Positions 9,801 through 19,510 of a DNA stretch of 64,000 nt are shown in pieces (position 1 is the stretch's first letter; each line of letters opens with the position of its first letter). The notes below the pieces were generated by a model. That model was not told where the DNA came from. It saw only the letters and a program-made list of their open reading frames with translations, and searched no databases. The stretch is from Arcuatula senhousia (taxonomy: Eukaryota > Mollusca > Bivalvia > Mytilida > Mytilidae). Made by a program: the position numbers and the translations under genes. Where the stretch lies: positions 15,621,184 to 15,685,183 of the forward strand of contig OZ020303.1 in assembly GCA_963971305.1 (NCBI GenBank), read 5' to 3'.

Positions 9801-12213
9801 TCCAGTTGTCTATAAAATGTGACCATGCAGTAACTTTTAACTGTAGAAGGATATCTTTATATCATCTTTACGCTTAATGGTCCTTTTAAATTTATATCTA
9901 AACAATTAACAATTATTGACCTCGCGTCCAGCCAACTATAATGAAGATGAAGTCGCAACAAACAAAATATGAAATCATTTTTATCGTGTGCAGCTCTACT
10001 GTCTGTAAAGGGTAGTCTGGAGAATGAAAAAATCAAAACTTATTTTTTCTGAAAAACATAAGCCTTTATTTATTTAATTAAAGGGTAAGTTCACGATTTT
10101 TGACATATGGTCTTAAATTGTTCAGAACAATGTTTTATAACAGTGTGCAATTTTTTTCTCTCATATCTCAACTTATAACAAAGATATTTGAGATTATTTA
10201 TTTGAAATAGTCCCCTACTCTACATTAGGGGACTACTTCAGTTAATCAGAATTTCTACTGAGTAGCAAAAAATCATATAAGTTCAAACGTTTAAGTGATC
10301 ATGTGGTACGTCCAATAACCAACAAAATAATTAAAATAAACAAAAGTCATCAAGATATTTTCAAATTACTTTCTATATAAAAAAAACTTTTCAAAAACGT
10401 TTTATTGATCTATTATCTTTTTCTTTTAGATTGAACTTTATAATCAATTAATTTAAATTTAAATTCTATAATTCAAAAAAATATTATTTTTATTTATTAT
10501 TAAGAAAGAAGTTGTGTATTTAAATCATATTTCATTGAAAATAATTGTGATTTAATTATGTAAATTACATGTCATTCTTTTTCTAATCCCCCACTGGGTT
10601 TGCTAAAAGTGTTAATTAATGTGAATTCATTGTCATTGTCTCTCAGCAGGTACCTGTGTAATGGTTAGGTAAACATAAATATAATTAGTCACAGCTGACT
10701 TGGGGGGGGGGGGGAAATAAACAGGAAATTATAATTATCAATACCTACAGGTGTCAAAACCTACTATACAAACATTCAGACAAAGTTTATGTACTAGATC
10801 ATTTTATTTTCATTCTAGCATTTAAAACAATAATGTGATTTATATGCAAGATTATCACAACACAACATGACTTAGATAATTAAAAATGACCTATTTAAAT
10901 TGTTTATTATACCAAAAAATCATTATTACTAATTAAAGAATAACTCAATTTTGTTAATTTTGATAAGGATTTATCTATCACTTATTTGAAATGCCATAAC
11001 CTAGATGCACACAAAAATATTTTATATTGGCAATTCAATAATTAGGTAAATGGTGGGTCACTGTCAAAAAGAGACTTTGTGGTATTCAGATGTTTTCTGT
11101 AATTTAAAATGACAGAAACCAAAAGATAAAAAATAAAATTCCATTTTTGTCAGCTTATTAAATTGAATATAAAAGTTTAAATGTTATAGCATAATTAGAT
11201 AATACATTAGAAATCATATGACAAATTTTCATTTTTTTGTGAACTTTCCCTTTAAAGACTCAATAATTTGGCGCATAAATATTGAGTTATAAAACCCGGA
11301 ACAAATACGGATATTAAATAACGGAGAGAGAATAGAAAATTTATTAATCTCGCTTTCATTAAACTGGTTTATCTTATAAATAGATAAACCTCATTACATA
11401 ATCTTATAAGTACCAAAAAAGACCTAACTAAAAATATAACATCTTTTAAAAATGCTTAAATACATTTTCTAAAAATCTAGATATTAACATTTGAATGGGA
11501 AATTCCCATGGTAAAAAAAGTACGGGAAAGAATCTCAAATTTCTATTGTGACGTCATATGACGTCAAAATGCACTCCCTGATGTCAACAAAAACAAGTTG
11601 ATGACAAAATACCTCTTTAGTCAAAGTGGTATTGTAAAATTCTTTGATATAGTGATTTTTGAAAATATTTGGGACCTCCAAAAAATGGAAGCCATTTACA
11701 ATGGAAAAACAAGGGGGCAAAGTGATTTTGCTTCATTTATCTTAAAGGTAAGCTTTTCTTTCACTCTTTTTTGTAAATTTAGTTACGTTTTTGTGCAACC
11801 ATAAAAATAGCAAACATTTCAAATGTGCTAGTTAGGAAATAAAGAAAAATTCTACGAATTTCTGTTCTCCAGAGTATCGTTTACAGACAGTAGTTTGTGT
11901 TAACTGGTTTCTTGACTATTGATATTCAAATGCCCTTAGTGGTACCTCTCTGGTTCTTTCTTTTTTATATTATTCAACTGTGAAAAAATGCGTAAGCTAA
12001 AATGGCTAAGTGTTAAGTTGTCACTAATAAGGTCATTGTAATGAAATAAGAAATACAATAGTCCACAGCTGGAAAGAAAGAGATACATAAAATGTTACTA
12101 AAACGTTAAATCTAAGAATAGTTGAACACAACAAGAAAAATATTACTTTAGTTAAAGTTCCAAATCGATCGTTCTTGTTTTTGTTCAGTTGACATTGTTT
12201 GTTTGTTTGTTTG

Positions 12214-12252
<39 letters not shown>

Positions 12253-15200
12253 CTCGACAAGACATAGGCCATGTTCAGGATAAGGTTAACAAAAAAGGAA
12301 CAATATAGGTTAGCCATTTCGTAAGTGAATCTTCACTCACTATGCAGCAAAATAATGACTGAAGCTACCATGCATATGACAGGGATGAGTTGAAGATGTT
12401 AGTAATTTTAAATCAAGGATAAGTTCTGTTAATGACTGGCAATTACAGTAACAAACCACTTTTTACACTTTCTTTATTCTCTAAAAACCAAAACAAAGGT
12501 ACAGAGAAATAAAAACAATTTGTATAATATACATATAAATACAACATGTACAATAAGATGACAGATGCATTTTAATAATATAATTGTATATAGTTAATAC
12601 CTGCCCATCGTCAGTGGTTTCCTCCGGGTACTCCGGTTTCCTCCACCATTAAGACTGACCACCCTACATGGCCCAGGTGCGTCGCTTAAGGGGGTAAAAC
12701 ACCAACACACACGTATATAGTTAATATGTAAAAGGAGGTACACATTTACAGTAACATGTTTACCCAGGAGATTCTATCTTTTTATTAATAATTTTAGCTG
12801 AACGAGCTCTGGTGGATGGCTACTATTCATTAAATTCTTGATTTAATAATGTTGGGACGTACATAAAATTTATGTTTAAGGTATATCTTCCTCTCATTAA
12901 TAAGAGTAGGGCAAACTAATAAATAATGAAATTCGTCCCCTATATCTTGATTTTGACAAAGAGTACAGGTTCTATTATCTCTTTGAATAATGAGCAATCT
13001 ACCAGACTCTATAGGCAACTTGTGATCTACAAAGTGTTTTAGCATAATTATCATTAAGAATATTAAAGTAAGGTTCAAATTCTAATTTGTCTTTATAAAT
13101 CCTATAGTTAAGAGCTTTTGGAGATTCATGTAACTTGGAAAGCCAATTCTGTTAAAAATTGTTATTTAACTTCAATGATTTTAAATCAAGGTAATTATTT
13201 AAAATAACTGTCATGATTGATTACACTTAACAAATTGACTGATATAAACTGACATTGTCTGCTACAGTTAAGGACAATTAAAAACAGTAAAAATACAGAA
13301 ATTGATAATTACTGAAGATATTACATCAAAGAAAATCAGCATTTTACAGGTAAAATGTGGTAAATTACAGTTCATTTCAGTCTTTTTAAATCGAATTTGA
13401 ACTGTACATGGTAATGTCAGTCATTATTTTGGATCATGATGACTCCGATGATAAAATCAACCACAAACGAATAATTGTAATAAGCTAAGCATTTTCCAGA
13501 TTTATACTTTTAACAATGTTTTCGTTTTAGATATATCTGTTGTGGACTATACTAAAACCTGGAAAAATTTTGGAGGTAAGGTTGTGTATACAGTAATAAG
13601 GCTTACAGGATGTAGTCCATTCTGTCTTTGGCTAAATAATTTGCATAGAAGTACTTACATTTCTCAAAAAAGAACAATTAGAATGCGTGTCCTTAATTGT
13701 TATATTGAAATTAAATTTGATTTGTTTCGCATATTTCAAATAATACAGATTTTTATAATCACACTCTTATAAAGTTTAATATAACGTTTTTATTGCCCGT
13801 CATCAGTCGAAATCGTAAAGGAACAGATAACACCACCCAAAAAAATCATGAAGACTGCGAGTCCGTCGCCCCCCCCCCTTTTCACGAGCAGCTTTCTAGA
13901 CTTTGACGCCGTTATCGATTTTTCACGAGGCAAAATTCGTGATATTGAATGGAAGCCGTATTAATGGGTTTCATGACAGCTTGAAAGATATTTTTTCTTC
14001 AGCGTCAGATTGTTATGTTGGAAGATCTCATGAATATAGCGGGACCACAAGTACTACGATATCGGGACATACATGTCAACAATGGGACCTAAGTTATCCT
14101 CACATCCCCGCCCAGCAACCTTACAAGGTTAGCGATAGGTCTACCAACTACTGCAGAGCTACAAAAGAAGATGAAGACCCTTGGTGCTATATAACTAGCT
14201 TAGATGCAGGTTATAAGTGGGAATATTGTTCAATCGTTCCTTGTAAGTTAATCCTGGTCACTATTACAACTGTTATATTGCTATCAATTCATCTTTTAAG
14301 CGTATAAAATAAGAAAGGACAAGAACATAACAAAGATCTAATCGAGTGATTATCTGAAAAAAAATATCTACGATTGAAAAAAGTCCAACACACCTGCCGC
14401 TCATCATCTTCATATTGTTTAGTTAGAACGATTTAATACTAAACAAAGGACAATATCCGATTGTGGAAACAAAAACACATCTATCCATTCACTAAACAAA
14501 ATGGAATATGACAATCAGTTATACTTTTGTTCGTTCATGCATTTCAAGCAGAGCTTATGAGATTCACTAGAATGTAACTCCAAATCTACTCCCACCATTG
14601 CAATATAAGAGAACAACACACTTGCGTGACATAAATGGGAATGCAAGGGGATGCAAATATTACCCACAAAAATAACTAACTATTAATTTAGAATTTTGCC
14701 TGGATTAACTCGAGAGACCAGACTAGAACATTGATTTTTAACCTGACACAATAACGATTGCTACAAAACATTTTTATCAAGCATGATTTGCAAGTCATAC
14801 ATTAAAGAAACAGAGGTACCAATGAGGCATCCGAATGTCAAAAGTAGGGCCAAATAAGGACAACATGCAAAACACGGAAACACAAAAACTACTGAATATC
14901 AATTAACAACGCGAACTCTAGTCATAACGAGATGGAATTCAGGTGCTCCGGAAGAGTAAGTTGTTCCTGTTTGCTATAACATAAGCTCAGAAATACACAG
15001 CATGTCATCAGTTTAGATTATCTTTTGTTAATACATAATGTACATGCCAATTGTTCGGAGGAAGAACAAAAAACTGTTTATAGAAAACTATTCTAAAGTT
15101 GTTGCTCCACTGGATCAGAGTTGCTTGGAACATTCCATCATAGCTGTTGTCATTGATTAGCAAAAGATACAGAAATTAATATTTATCCTTGAAATAATGA

Positions 15201-18200
15201 TTGATTAGATAAAAAAAAATAACTTAATATATATTTTATTTCTAGTATCATATCTTTGGTCTCAATTTTGTACCACCAATCAAAAAATATTTGATGTCTA
15301 TTAAAGGTTTTGTGTGTGGTGTGATGGACAATCTTCCCCCTTCTCCACCTAATACAGCAGTTGTATCTTCAGTGAGAGAAATACCAATTGTAATATTCCA
15401 ATGTGATATGCTACAACCTATAATATCACAAGCACATTGCCCAATGTCACGATGCTTGAACAATGAGTGGACTATGAATTATACAGTGTCTTGTTCTAGT
15501 ATGTTGTTCTTTCATTTAAGTATTTTCTTACCTCTTTGGACGCAATCTCTTTTCTTGATACTTACCTTAAAAACATACTTAAAAAAAAGGCATTTCGCAT
15601 GATCAATATTACCGGAATCTGCATTGAAAACAGACCGGATAACCCATAAAGGCCTCTTTATAAGTCCGGATCGAATATCCCTTTACATTGTCTCCTCTGG
15701 TGCTTTACTGACTGCGAAGTTACACCAAACAAACGACAGCATTGAAACAAAACTGATTTGTAATGAACTTTACAAAAGAAATCAAAACTATCTCCGCAAT
15801 TACAATTAATAAAAGGTCATTTCCTGATTCTCAGAATTGAAAGTATTTTTTTAAATAGTTTAATACATGTTGTTTATATTGCCCGGTTTATCATCATTCG
15901 ACCTGCTTGGGTCAATATGAGGTTCCCAGGAGGACGAACAGGCCAAAATAGAAGTATTCATGTTTAAATCTATATCTATCTAAACCAATGGGTATTCATA
16001 ATAAGCAAAGCGAATAATATTAGGTCTTGTTCGAAATCGTTCCAGGCTGTAACAAACTAAATAGTTGTTTAACCACTTTTAAACAATTTTACTTTACCTA
16101 CATTGTATTTTTCCATTCTTCACTTGTTATTGTAATACTGTTTAAAAAGAATGTTTTAGAAACAAATGTACATGTTTGAGGCGTTCTTCCCTTCAGTTGT
16201 GCTGTAAGATTTGGAAAGTAATTTGATGAAATGGATGATTTAAACACCGTGAATTATATACATAATTTCAAAATATTTTAATGATTGTTTTTTCCCGTCT
16301 TTTCATAAATCTATATGAGAAAGTGCACACTGATGTCTTTGGACGACAATCTGGTGCCACAATTTCCTTCACTATTCAAAGGATAATTCAAATATTGCCG
16401 TGTTACAATTTTCGGTGCTGAAAAAAAATGTAGAAGAAAAAATGATCAAAACCGGATTCTGAACATAACAAATGTATTAAGTAACATTGTATCTGCTGTC
16501 AAAGAGGAACACCAAGTATACTGCGACATTTATTATTCTCGAAGTAGAAACAATAATGTGTAGATTTTAAAGAAATCACGATTGTTGCAAATTTGTTTTA
16601 TGATAATCTTGTGGCTCCCGCAGGGTTAAAAACGACCTGCGACCTGAGGGCTTTTTAAGGGCGACTTCCGACCTACACTTTATAAAATCGACCTCAGCCA
16701 AAAAACGACTTATGACCTCCGCCAAAATATATGCCTTTCAAAAGCGACCTTGCGACCTGAGGGGAGAACCCTGCGGGAGCCCCAATCTTCATTTCTTAAA
16801 CTTTGCTTACCCACTCTCCACAAAAATATTTAAATGACGTCCAAAAAACTTATTCAAATGACCCTTTCTTATCCTAGGAACAACATTTTTGTTTATCCAA
16901 GATTCTTATGCTAACATACAACCAATAATATGTGACATCACTTGATTAATTTTCTGAAACTACATGTTTCCTTCCACTTGCCACAACAATCAGGTTCAAC
17001 ATGCATATTTAAAAACCAAAAGTGTACTTTCCTAGAGGCAACAGATGCACATTTGCAGAACAACAATTTACTTTCAAGGATGTGACAGATGCACATTTAT
17101 ATTTCATTGATGTGACAGATGCACATTTATATTTCATTGATGTGACAACTGCACATTTATATTCCACAAGTATTCTTTCAATGATGTGACAGATGCACAT
17201 TTATATTTCATTGATTTGACAAATGCACATTTATATTCACAAGTATTCTTTCAATGATGTGACAAATGCACATTTGTAGACCAAAAACTAGTCATCATTG
17301 ATATGATAGGTGCACATGTACAAGTTTCAACGGCATGATTTTCAAGTTTTAGACTATTGCAAGGGGGCAATATTTATTGTGTAGACTTCCTAATTCATAA
17401 ATAAAACAAACTACTAAGTGGTTTGGCGATAATTGGTCACAGCATTTTATATTAATAAATATATATAGATAGATTCACAAACAATGAACGCAGCTTGCGT
17501 TTTTAGATGAACTGTCCGTATATTGCAGTTAGATGAGTGGAGCCGGCAGATTGCCTATTATGGCATCCACAGCTGGACAGTGTAGAAAAATTTAAATGCA
17601 ATCAATTTAGCACCACTGTGGGAACACAAGTGATGAAGGACCAAAACCCTTAACTTGACAAAAAGATGCAGCGATTATGCCAAAGCAGAGTCAATAATTC
17701 AACCATAAATTCAAATTAAATAATTCGATCATAAATTCCATAATTAATGTCAATTAATAAATCCAAATTGAGTCAGCTCACTCCAATTGGCGATATTTTT
17801 CTTTTCCTCTTTAGTTACCATGATGTAAATTCCAAATTGATGGGACTGCGCCTGAAAAGAAAAGCAAACAACAACCCAAGCAGTATCTTGTTTATATTAT
17901 ATAAGCTCAAAACATTTCCTTATATTTTTCAGCACCTGAATGAAGGAACAAAGAAGCAAAGACACATTTAAATATATTTCATGTTAATATTTAGGGAAGG
18001 GTAAGGGTGGGTTTTTACGTCTGTTCCATTCAGATTCTCGTCAAGAAAGACTCGATTTAAACAATTTGGCGCGAGCCAATCAAAACCCGTGAAAATACCT
18101 AATGAGGATTCATCCCATTACCGAACTCTTAACATAAAACAACAGGAAACCATAATGCACCATCACTTTGATAAATTAATTTAATCATAAGGCTTAAATT

Positions 18201-19056
18201 ATATTAATTTTATAAACATACATACTTACAAACAAAAATCATTAATCGATTTCTTACTTCATGGACCAAGTTTGCAGTATGTTTGATTTTTTGGGGGGAC
18301 AAAATATTAATTTTGTCAAATTTAGAGAAGAGATTTTCAGAAAAATGTTAGCATTCCAATGGGAACAATCTGCCCACCTCTCTTAACTGGTTTGTTTTTA
18401 TATCCTTACGATGCTAAACTCGAAAAGAACGAGTATATTGATGAGGTCAAATACACATTTTTGATAGATGAATTGCTTCAATATACATGTATCCTCCAAA
18501 GTTAGATATTAAAAATATCACCGGTACATCATTCTTGGATTTGCATCTCGAATTCATCTCGAAGTGTCATTTCAGTACAAAAATATGTGAAAAAAGATTT
18601 ATTTAAATTTCAAATAATCATAATTCTTTACTTCATTGCCATATTTTATTTCTCCGCTGTGTTAGCCTTCTTTCGTCATAGCTATATAGGCATTTTATAT
18701 TTTCACCGCCCTGTAGACTTGTTATTACTTTTATTTGAAATCACTACTCTTTTTACTCTTTTGCTGCCTTTTATGCTTTATATTTTTAACCAATAATTGT
18801 ATCTTAAACGTTTATTTAAGCTGAAGATTGCTATACAACTATTAAAGATTACAAGGGGAAAATGAGCTGCACAGTCTCTGGAATACCATGTCAAATGTGG
18901 AACACAAATACACCACACATAGCTACCTATTTACCGATTGATGCAGAAAGTCTTGGTTCGAATTCTTGTCGAGATCCTAGCAATAGCGGTTTCCTGTGGT
19001 GTTACACTATGGACAGTGGAGTAGTGTGGGACTTTTGTTCTGTACCAAAATGTTAA
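6510..19056 (+). CDS. secreted PAN/apple-kringle-sushi-kringle protein (five-exon gene model)
   Basis: Joining 6510-6867, 13531-13575, 14003-14242, 15307-15498 and 18821-19056 gives 1071 bases, 357 codons including TAA. All four introns are phase 1, have GT..AG ends and good donors (GTAAGC, GTAAGG, GTAAGT, GTATGT). The product would be an extracellular protein. A hydrophobic leader ends near residue 34, followed by a PAN/apple-like domain, a short linker, kringle 1, a sushi/CCP-like domain and kringle 2 at the C-terminus. Junction codons restore expected residues, notably the sixth cysteine of kringle 1. Kringle and PAN modules mediate protein or carbohydrate binding in plasma proteases and receptors. 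No protease domain or membrane anchor is present in this model, so the role is not assignable. Alternative exons or further 5' exons are possible. Confidence 0.7.
7035..7640. repeat. 25 bp minisatellite, about 24 copies, in intron 1
   Basis: Two alternating 25 bp variants (core CACACAAGTGACAAGGTTTT and core TACACAATTGACAAGGTTTT) form a compound 50 bp period across about 600 bp. Because 25 is not a multiple of three and no frame contains a stop, long minus-strand frames appear with a 25-residue period. These are a by-product of the repeat rather than genes. Confidence 0.9.
7641..9130. other. intron 1 sequence without recognised feature
   Basis: AT-rich unique-looking DNA. No coding exon with acceptor and donor in phase 1 stands out, and no terminal inverted repeats are visible. 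Confidence 0.4.
9131..9674 (-). mobile_element. hairpin-ended element, family F3 (minus orientation)
   Basis: From right to left on the minus strand, the head palindrome (9643-9673) has arms AGTCCCCTACCG and CGAAGGGGATT. A core follows with two units about 158 bp apart sharing AAAAATTTGTGGACA and CTTGATCTGTAACTCATCATGG. Then comes a second copy of the arm at 9161-9172 (AGTCCCCTACCG on plus), and finally a small hairpin GCATTCT..AGAATTGC at 9131-9148. Next to the head lies the degenerate CAGACAGACGG stretch that also accompanies the heads of other families here. There is no coding capacity. Architecture as in Helentron-associated non-autonomous elements. Confidence 0.6.
10078..11255. mobile_element. 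TTAA-flanked TIR element, about 1.17 kb
   Basis: TTAA at 10078-10081 precedes AGGGTAAGTTCAC, and GTGAACTTTCCCT precedes TTAA at 11252-11255. The inverted ends match at 12 of 13 positions. A TTAA duplication is typical of piggyBac-type insertion, though the ends do not start with the usual CCC. There is no transposase. The interior holds an isolated short palindrome at 10209-10234 and a poly-G run near 10702. Confidence 0.5.
10209..10234. repeat. isolated palindrome matching the F3 head arm
   Basis: Arms AGTCCCCTA and TAGGGGACT (9 bp, perfect) with an 8-base loop. The arm is the same as the terminal motif of the element at 9131-9674, but no tandem core or tail hairpin follows. It may be a relic head. 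Confidence 0.6.
11253..11398 (+). mobile_element. internally deleted copy of the Helitron-like repeat (ends only)
   Basis: The head block (AAAGACTCAATAATTTGGCG through TATTGAG) found at 27579 and 28747 is joined here directly to the tail block (AAAACCCGGAACAAATACGG through the GGTTTATCT..AGATAAACC hairpin) found at 28640-28744 and 33044-33149. About 1 kb of interior present in the 27579-28744 copy is missing. Confidence 0.55.
11549..11566. promoter_or_regulatory. twin CRE-type octamers in intron 1
   Basis: Two perfect TGACGTCA octamers are separated by TA and together make an 18 bp palindrome. TGACGTCA is the consensus site for CREB/ATF dimers. The position, in intron 1 of the kringle gene, would suit an enhancer, but nothing else here demonstrates one. 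Confidence 0.35.
12217..12252. repeat. poly-T run
   Basis: About 36 consecutive T residues, preceded by a short GTTT repeat. It makes an artificial lysine-rich frame on the minus strand. It could be the oligo-A tail of a minus-strand retroposed element, but no body is identified. Confidence 0.8.
12599..12712. repeat. interspersed repeat with GGTTTCCTCCGGGTACTCC motif
   Basis: This GC-richer island carries GGTTTCCTCCGGGTACTCC, a second TCCGGTTTCCTCC, and a closing GGGGGTAAAACACCAAC. These blocks recur in many marine animal genomes as part of a short dispersed repeat, from general recollection. No RNA polymerase III boxes are evident, so I do not call it a SINE. Confidence 0.45.
12790..13200 (-). 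pseudogene. LINE (non-LTR) ORF2 C-terminal remnant
   Basis: On the minus strand, 13078-12830 encodes a C-terminal zinc-knuckle region: LPIESGRL, then RTCTLCQNQDIGDEFHYLLVCP, then ERKIYLK. This is the usual C-x2-C..H..C end of Jockey/CR1-like LINE ORF2 proteins, comparable with CRCGAPIENTFHYFFECP in the LINE at 37918-39522. Upstream (13200-13079) the same frame region reads WLSKLHESPKALNYRIYK with interruptions. No reverse transcriptase core is left. It lies in intron 1 of the kringle gene, antisense to it. Confidence 0.65.
13531..13575 (+). CDS. exon 2: 15-codon linker exon
   Basis: A pyrimidine-rich acceptor (TTTTCGTTTTAG) ends at 13530 and a GTAAGG donor follows 13575. The 45 bases keep phase 1 and read ISVVDYTKTWKNFG between split codons that give Asp at the start and Ala at the junction with exon 3. 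It would link the PAN-like domain to kringle 1. Confidence 0.6.
14003..14242 (+). CDS. exon 3: kringle domain 1
   Basis: The acceptor TTTTTTCTTCAG ends at 14002. The 240 bp phase 1-1 exon encodes SDCYVGRSHEYSG, TCQQWDLSYPH, NYCRA, DPWCYI and KWEYCSIVPC. All six kringle cysteines are present (pairing 1-6, 2-4, 3-5 in known kringles), as are the QQW and PWCY landmarks. The sixth cysteine codon is split by the GTAAGT donor at 14243 and is restored by the next exon (T + GT). Reading through the donor instead gives a 20-residue hydrophobic tail and a stop at 14307. Confidence 0.85.
14812..14985 (-). mobile_element. Penelope-like 3' tail A fragment
   Basis: It matches the tail family at 33585-33816 and 50325-50460. 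From left to right on plus, the blocks are AGAGGTACCAATGAGGCAT, CGAATGTCAAAA and GGTGCTCCGGAAGAGTAAG, then TTGCTATAAC. Only the tail is present. It lies in intron 3. Confidence 0.6.
15307..15498 (+). CDS. exon 4: sushi/CCP-like domain
   Basis: The exon encodes FVCGVMDNLPPSPPNTAVV..IVIFQCDM..AHCPMSRCLNNEWTMNYTVSC: cysteines, a tryptophan before the last cysteine and a PPNT motif, as in divergent molluscan sushi domains. Starting at 15307 (after AAAG) gives 192 bases, phase 1-1, and completes the kringle-1 cysteine. A stronger-looking acceptor at 15245 (TTTATTTCTAG) would give phase 0, which does not connect to exon 3. Donor GTATGT follows 15498. The 5' boundary is therefore the least certain part of the gene model. 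Confidence 0.55.
16610..16785. mobile_element. short MITE with GGCTCCCGCAGGGTT ends
   Basis: Perfect inverted repeats GGCTCCCGCAGGGTT and AACCCTGCGGGAGCC enclose ~140 bp in which the motif CGACCTGCGACCTGAGGG is repeated in degenerate form. It is non-coding and lies in intron 4 of the kringle gene. The target duplication is not clear. Confidence 0.7.
17037..17315. repeat. ~30 bp minisatellite in intron 4
   Basis: About eight degenerate copies of a unit containing GATGTGACAGATGCACATTT, with spacing from 29 to 60 bp. It produces a repetitive minus-strand frame (KYKCASVTSM repeats) that I do not regard as a gene. Confidence 0.8.
18285..18800 (+). pseudogene. degenerate Penelope-like reverse transcriptase, subfamily II
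   Basis: Plus-strand frames, broken by stops and shifts, give SIPMGTICPPLLTGLFLYPY (motif B region) and further on a relic of SFLDLHLE and of the KRDDFNFQIIN block (here KKDLFKFQIII). The stretch ends only ~20 bases before the last kringle exon and lies in sense orientation in intron 4. The later part has become a hydrophobic AT-rich frame (18587-18796) without family features. Confidence 0.55.
18821..19056 (+). CDS. exon 5: kringle domain 2 and stop codon
   Basis: The acceptor TTTATTTAAG ends at 18820 and the exon continues in phase 1: EDCYTTIKDYKGKMSC, then IPCQMWNTNTPH, NSCRDP, LWCYT and WDFCSVPKC followed by TAA. The six kringle cysteines are present plus one additional cysteine (MSC). 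The protein ends immediately after the sixth cysteine, so no C-terminal anchor exists in this isoform. Confidence 0.8.
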
Positions 19057-19079
19057 TCATAAAGACTTTTACTTCTTAT

Positions 19080-19238
19080 GCCTTTCATTTCGTTTGAAAT
19101 GCCTGTACCAAGTCAGGACCATTGCGATCCACCAGTTCTCCGGTATGACTGATTCGTTTTTGTCATTTTCTCTGGACTATGAGATTGATCATTCAAGTTC
19201 GGTAGTTTTGTTATTACCTTTATTCATTACTTAATAAA
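19080..19238 (+). mobile_element. tail B fragment forming the likely 3' UTR of the kringle gene
   Basis: It begins ~24 bases after the stop codon and matches 21617-21766, 22198-22335 and (minus) 43547-43745 through the blocks TTTCGTTTGAAATGCCTGTA, CAAGTCAGGACCATTGCGAT and CTCCGGTATGACTGATTCGT. An AATAAA at 19233-19238 is the first good polyadenylation signal downstream of the stop. The tail is associated with the subfamily II Penelope-like copy at 21262-22340. Confidence 0.5.
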
Positions 19239-19510
19239 AGTCATAGACACTAACGCGCGTTTCGTCTATTGTGGACTAATCAGAGGCGATTGACAAAAAG
19301 TTTGAAATGACAATCATGACATGAATATTCAGAGCTAAACCAATAAAACTCAAAACGCCAAACTAGAAACCGAATCATGCCTAAGACCATCCTATGTCTG
19401 CGGTAGGAAGAACTTTTAGGTTTTGAAAATTTTGAAATATAAACGGATAATATATAGCTTTGGCATGTTCTTCAACACAAAAGTGTTGATGCAAGATCGA
19501 GCTAACCTCG
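19237..19510 (-). mobile_element. retrozyme-like repeat copy, minus strand
   Basis: On the minus strand this has the same block order as the 5515-5785 monomer: a GATGC/ACACTTTTGTGTTGAAGAACA start, AAGCTATA, AGACATAGGATGGTCTTAGGCAT, and a hammerhead-like motif at the end. It lies directly downstream of the kringle gene, antisense to it. Confidence 0.5.
19243..19291 (-). ncRNA. hammerhead-ribozyme-like motif, copy 4 (core position G8 altered)
   Basis: The minus strand reads CGCCT, CTGATTA (canonical CTGANGA, G8 to T), GTC, a seven-base loop, GAC, GAAA, CGCGCGTT, AGTGT. Stem II and the GAAA box are intact, stem I is partly lost. Inactivity is expected. Confidence 0.5.

Noticed and set aside
12033..12317. 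94-codon minus-strand frame with a poly-lysine tract
   Set aside because: Produced by the 36-base poly-T run; the flanks are not protein-like.
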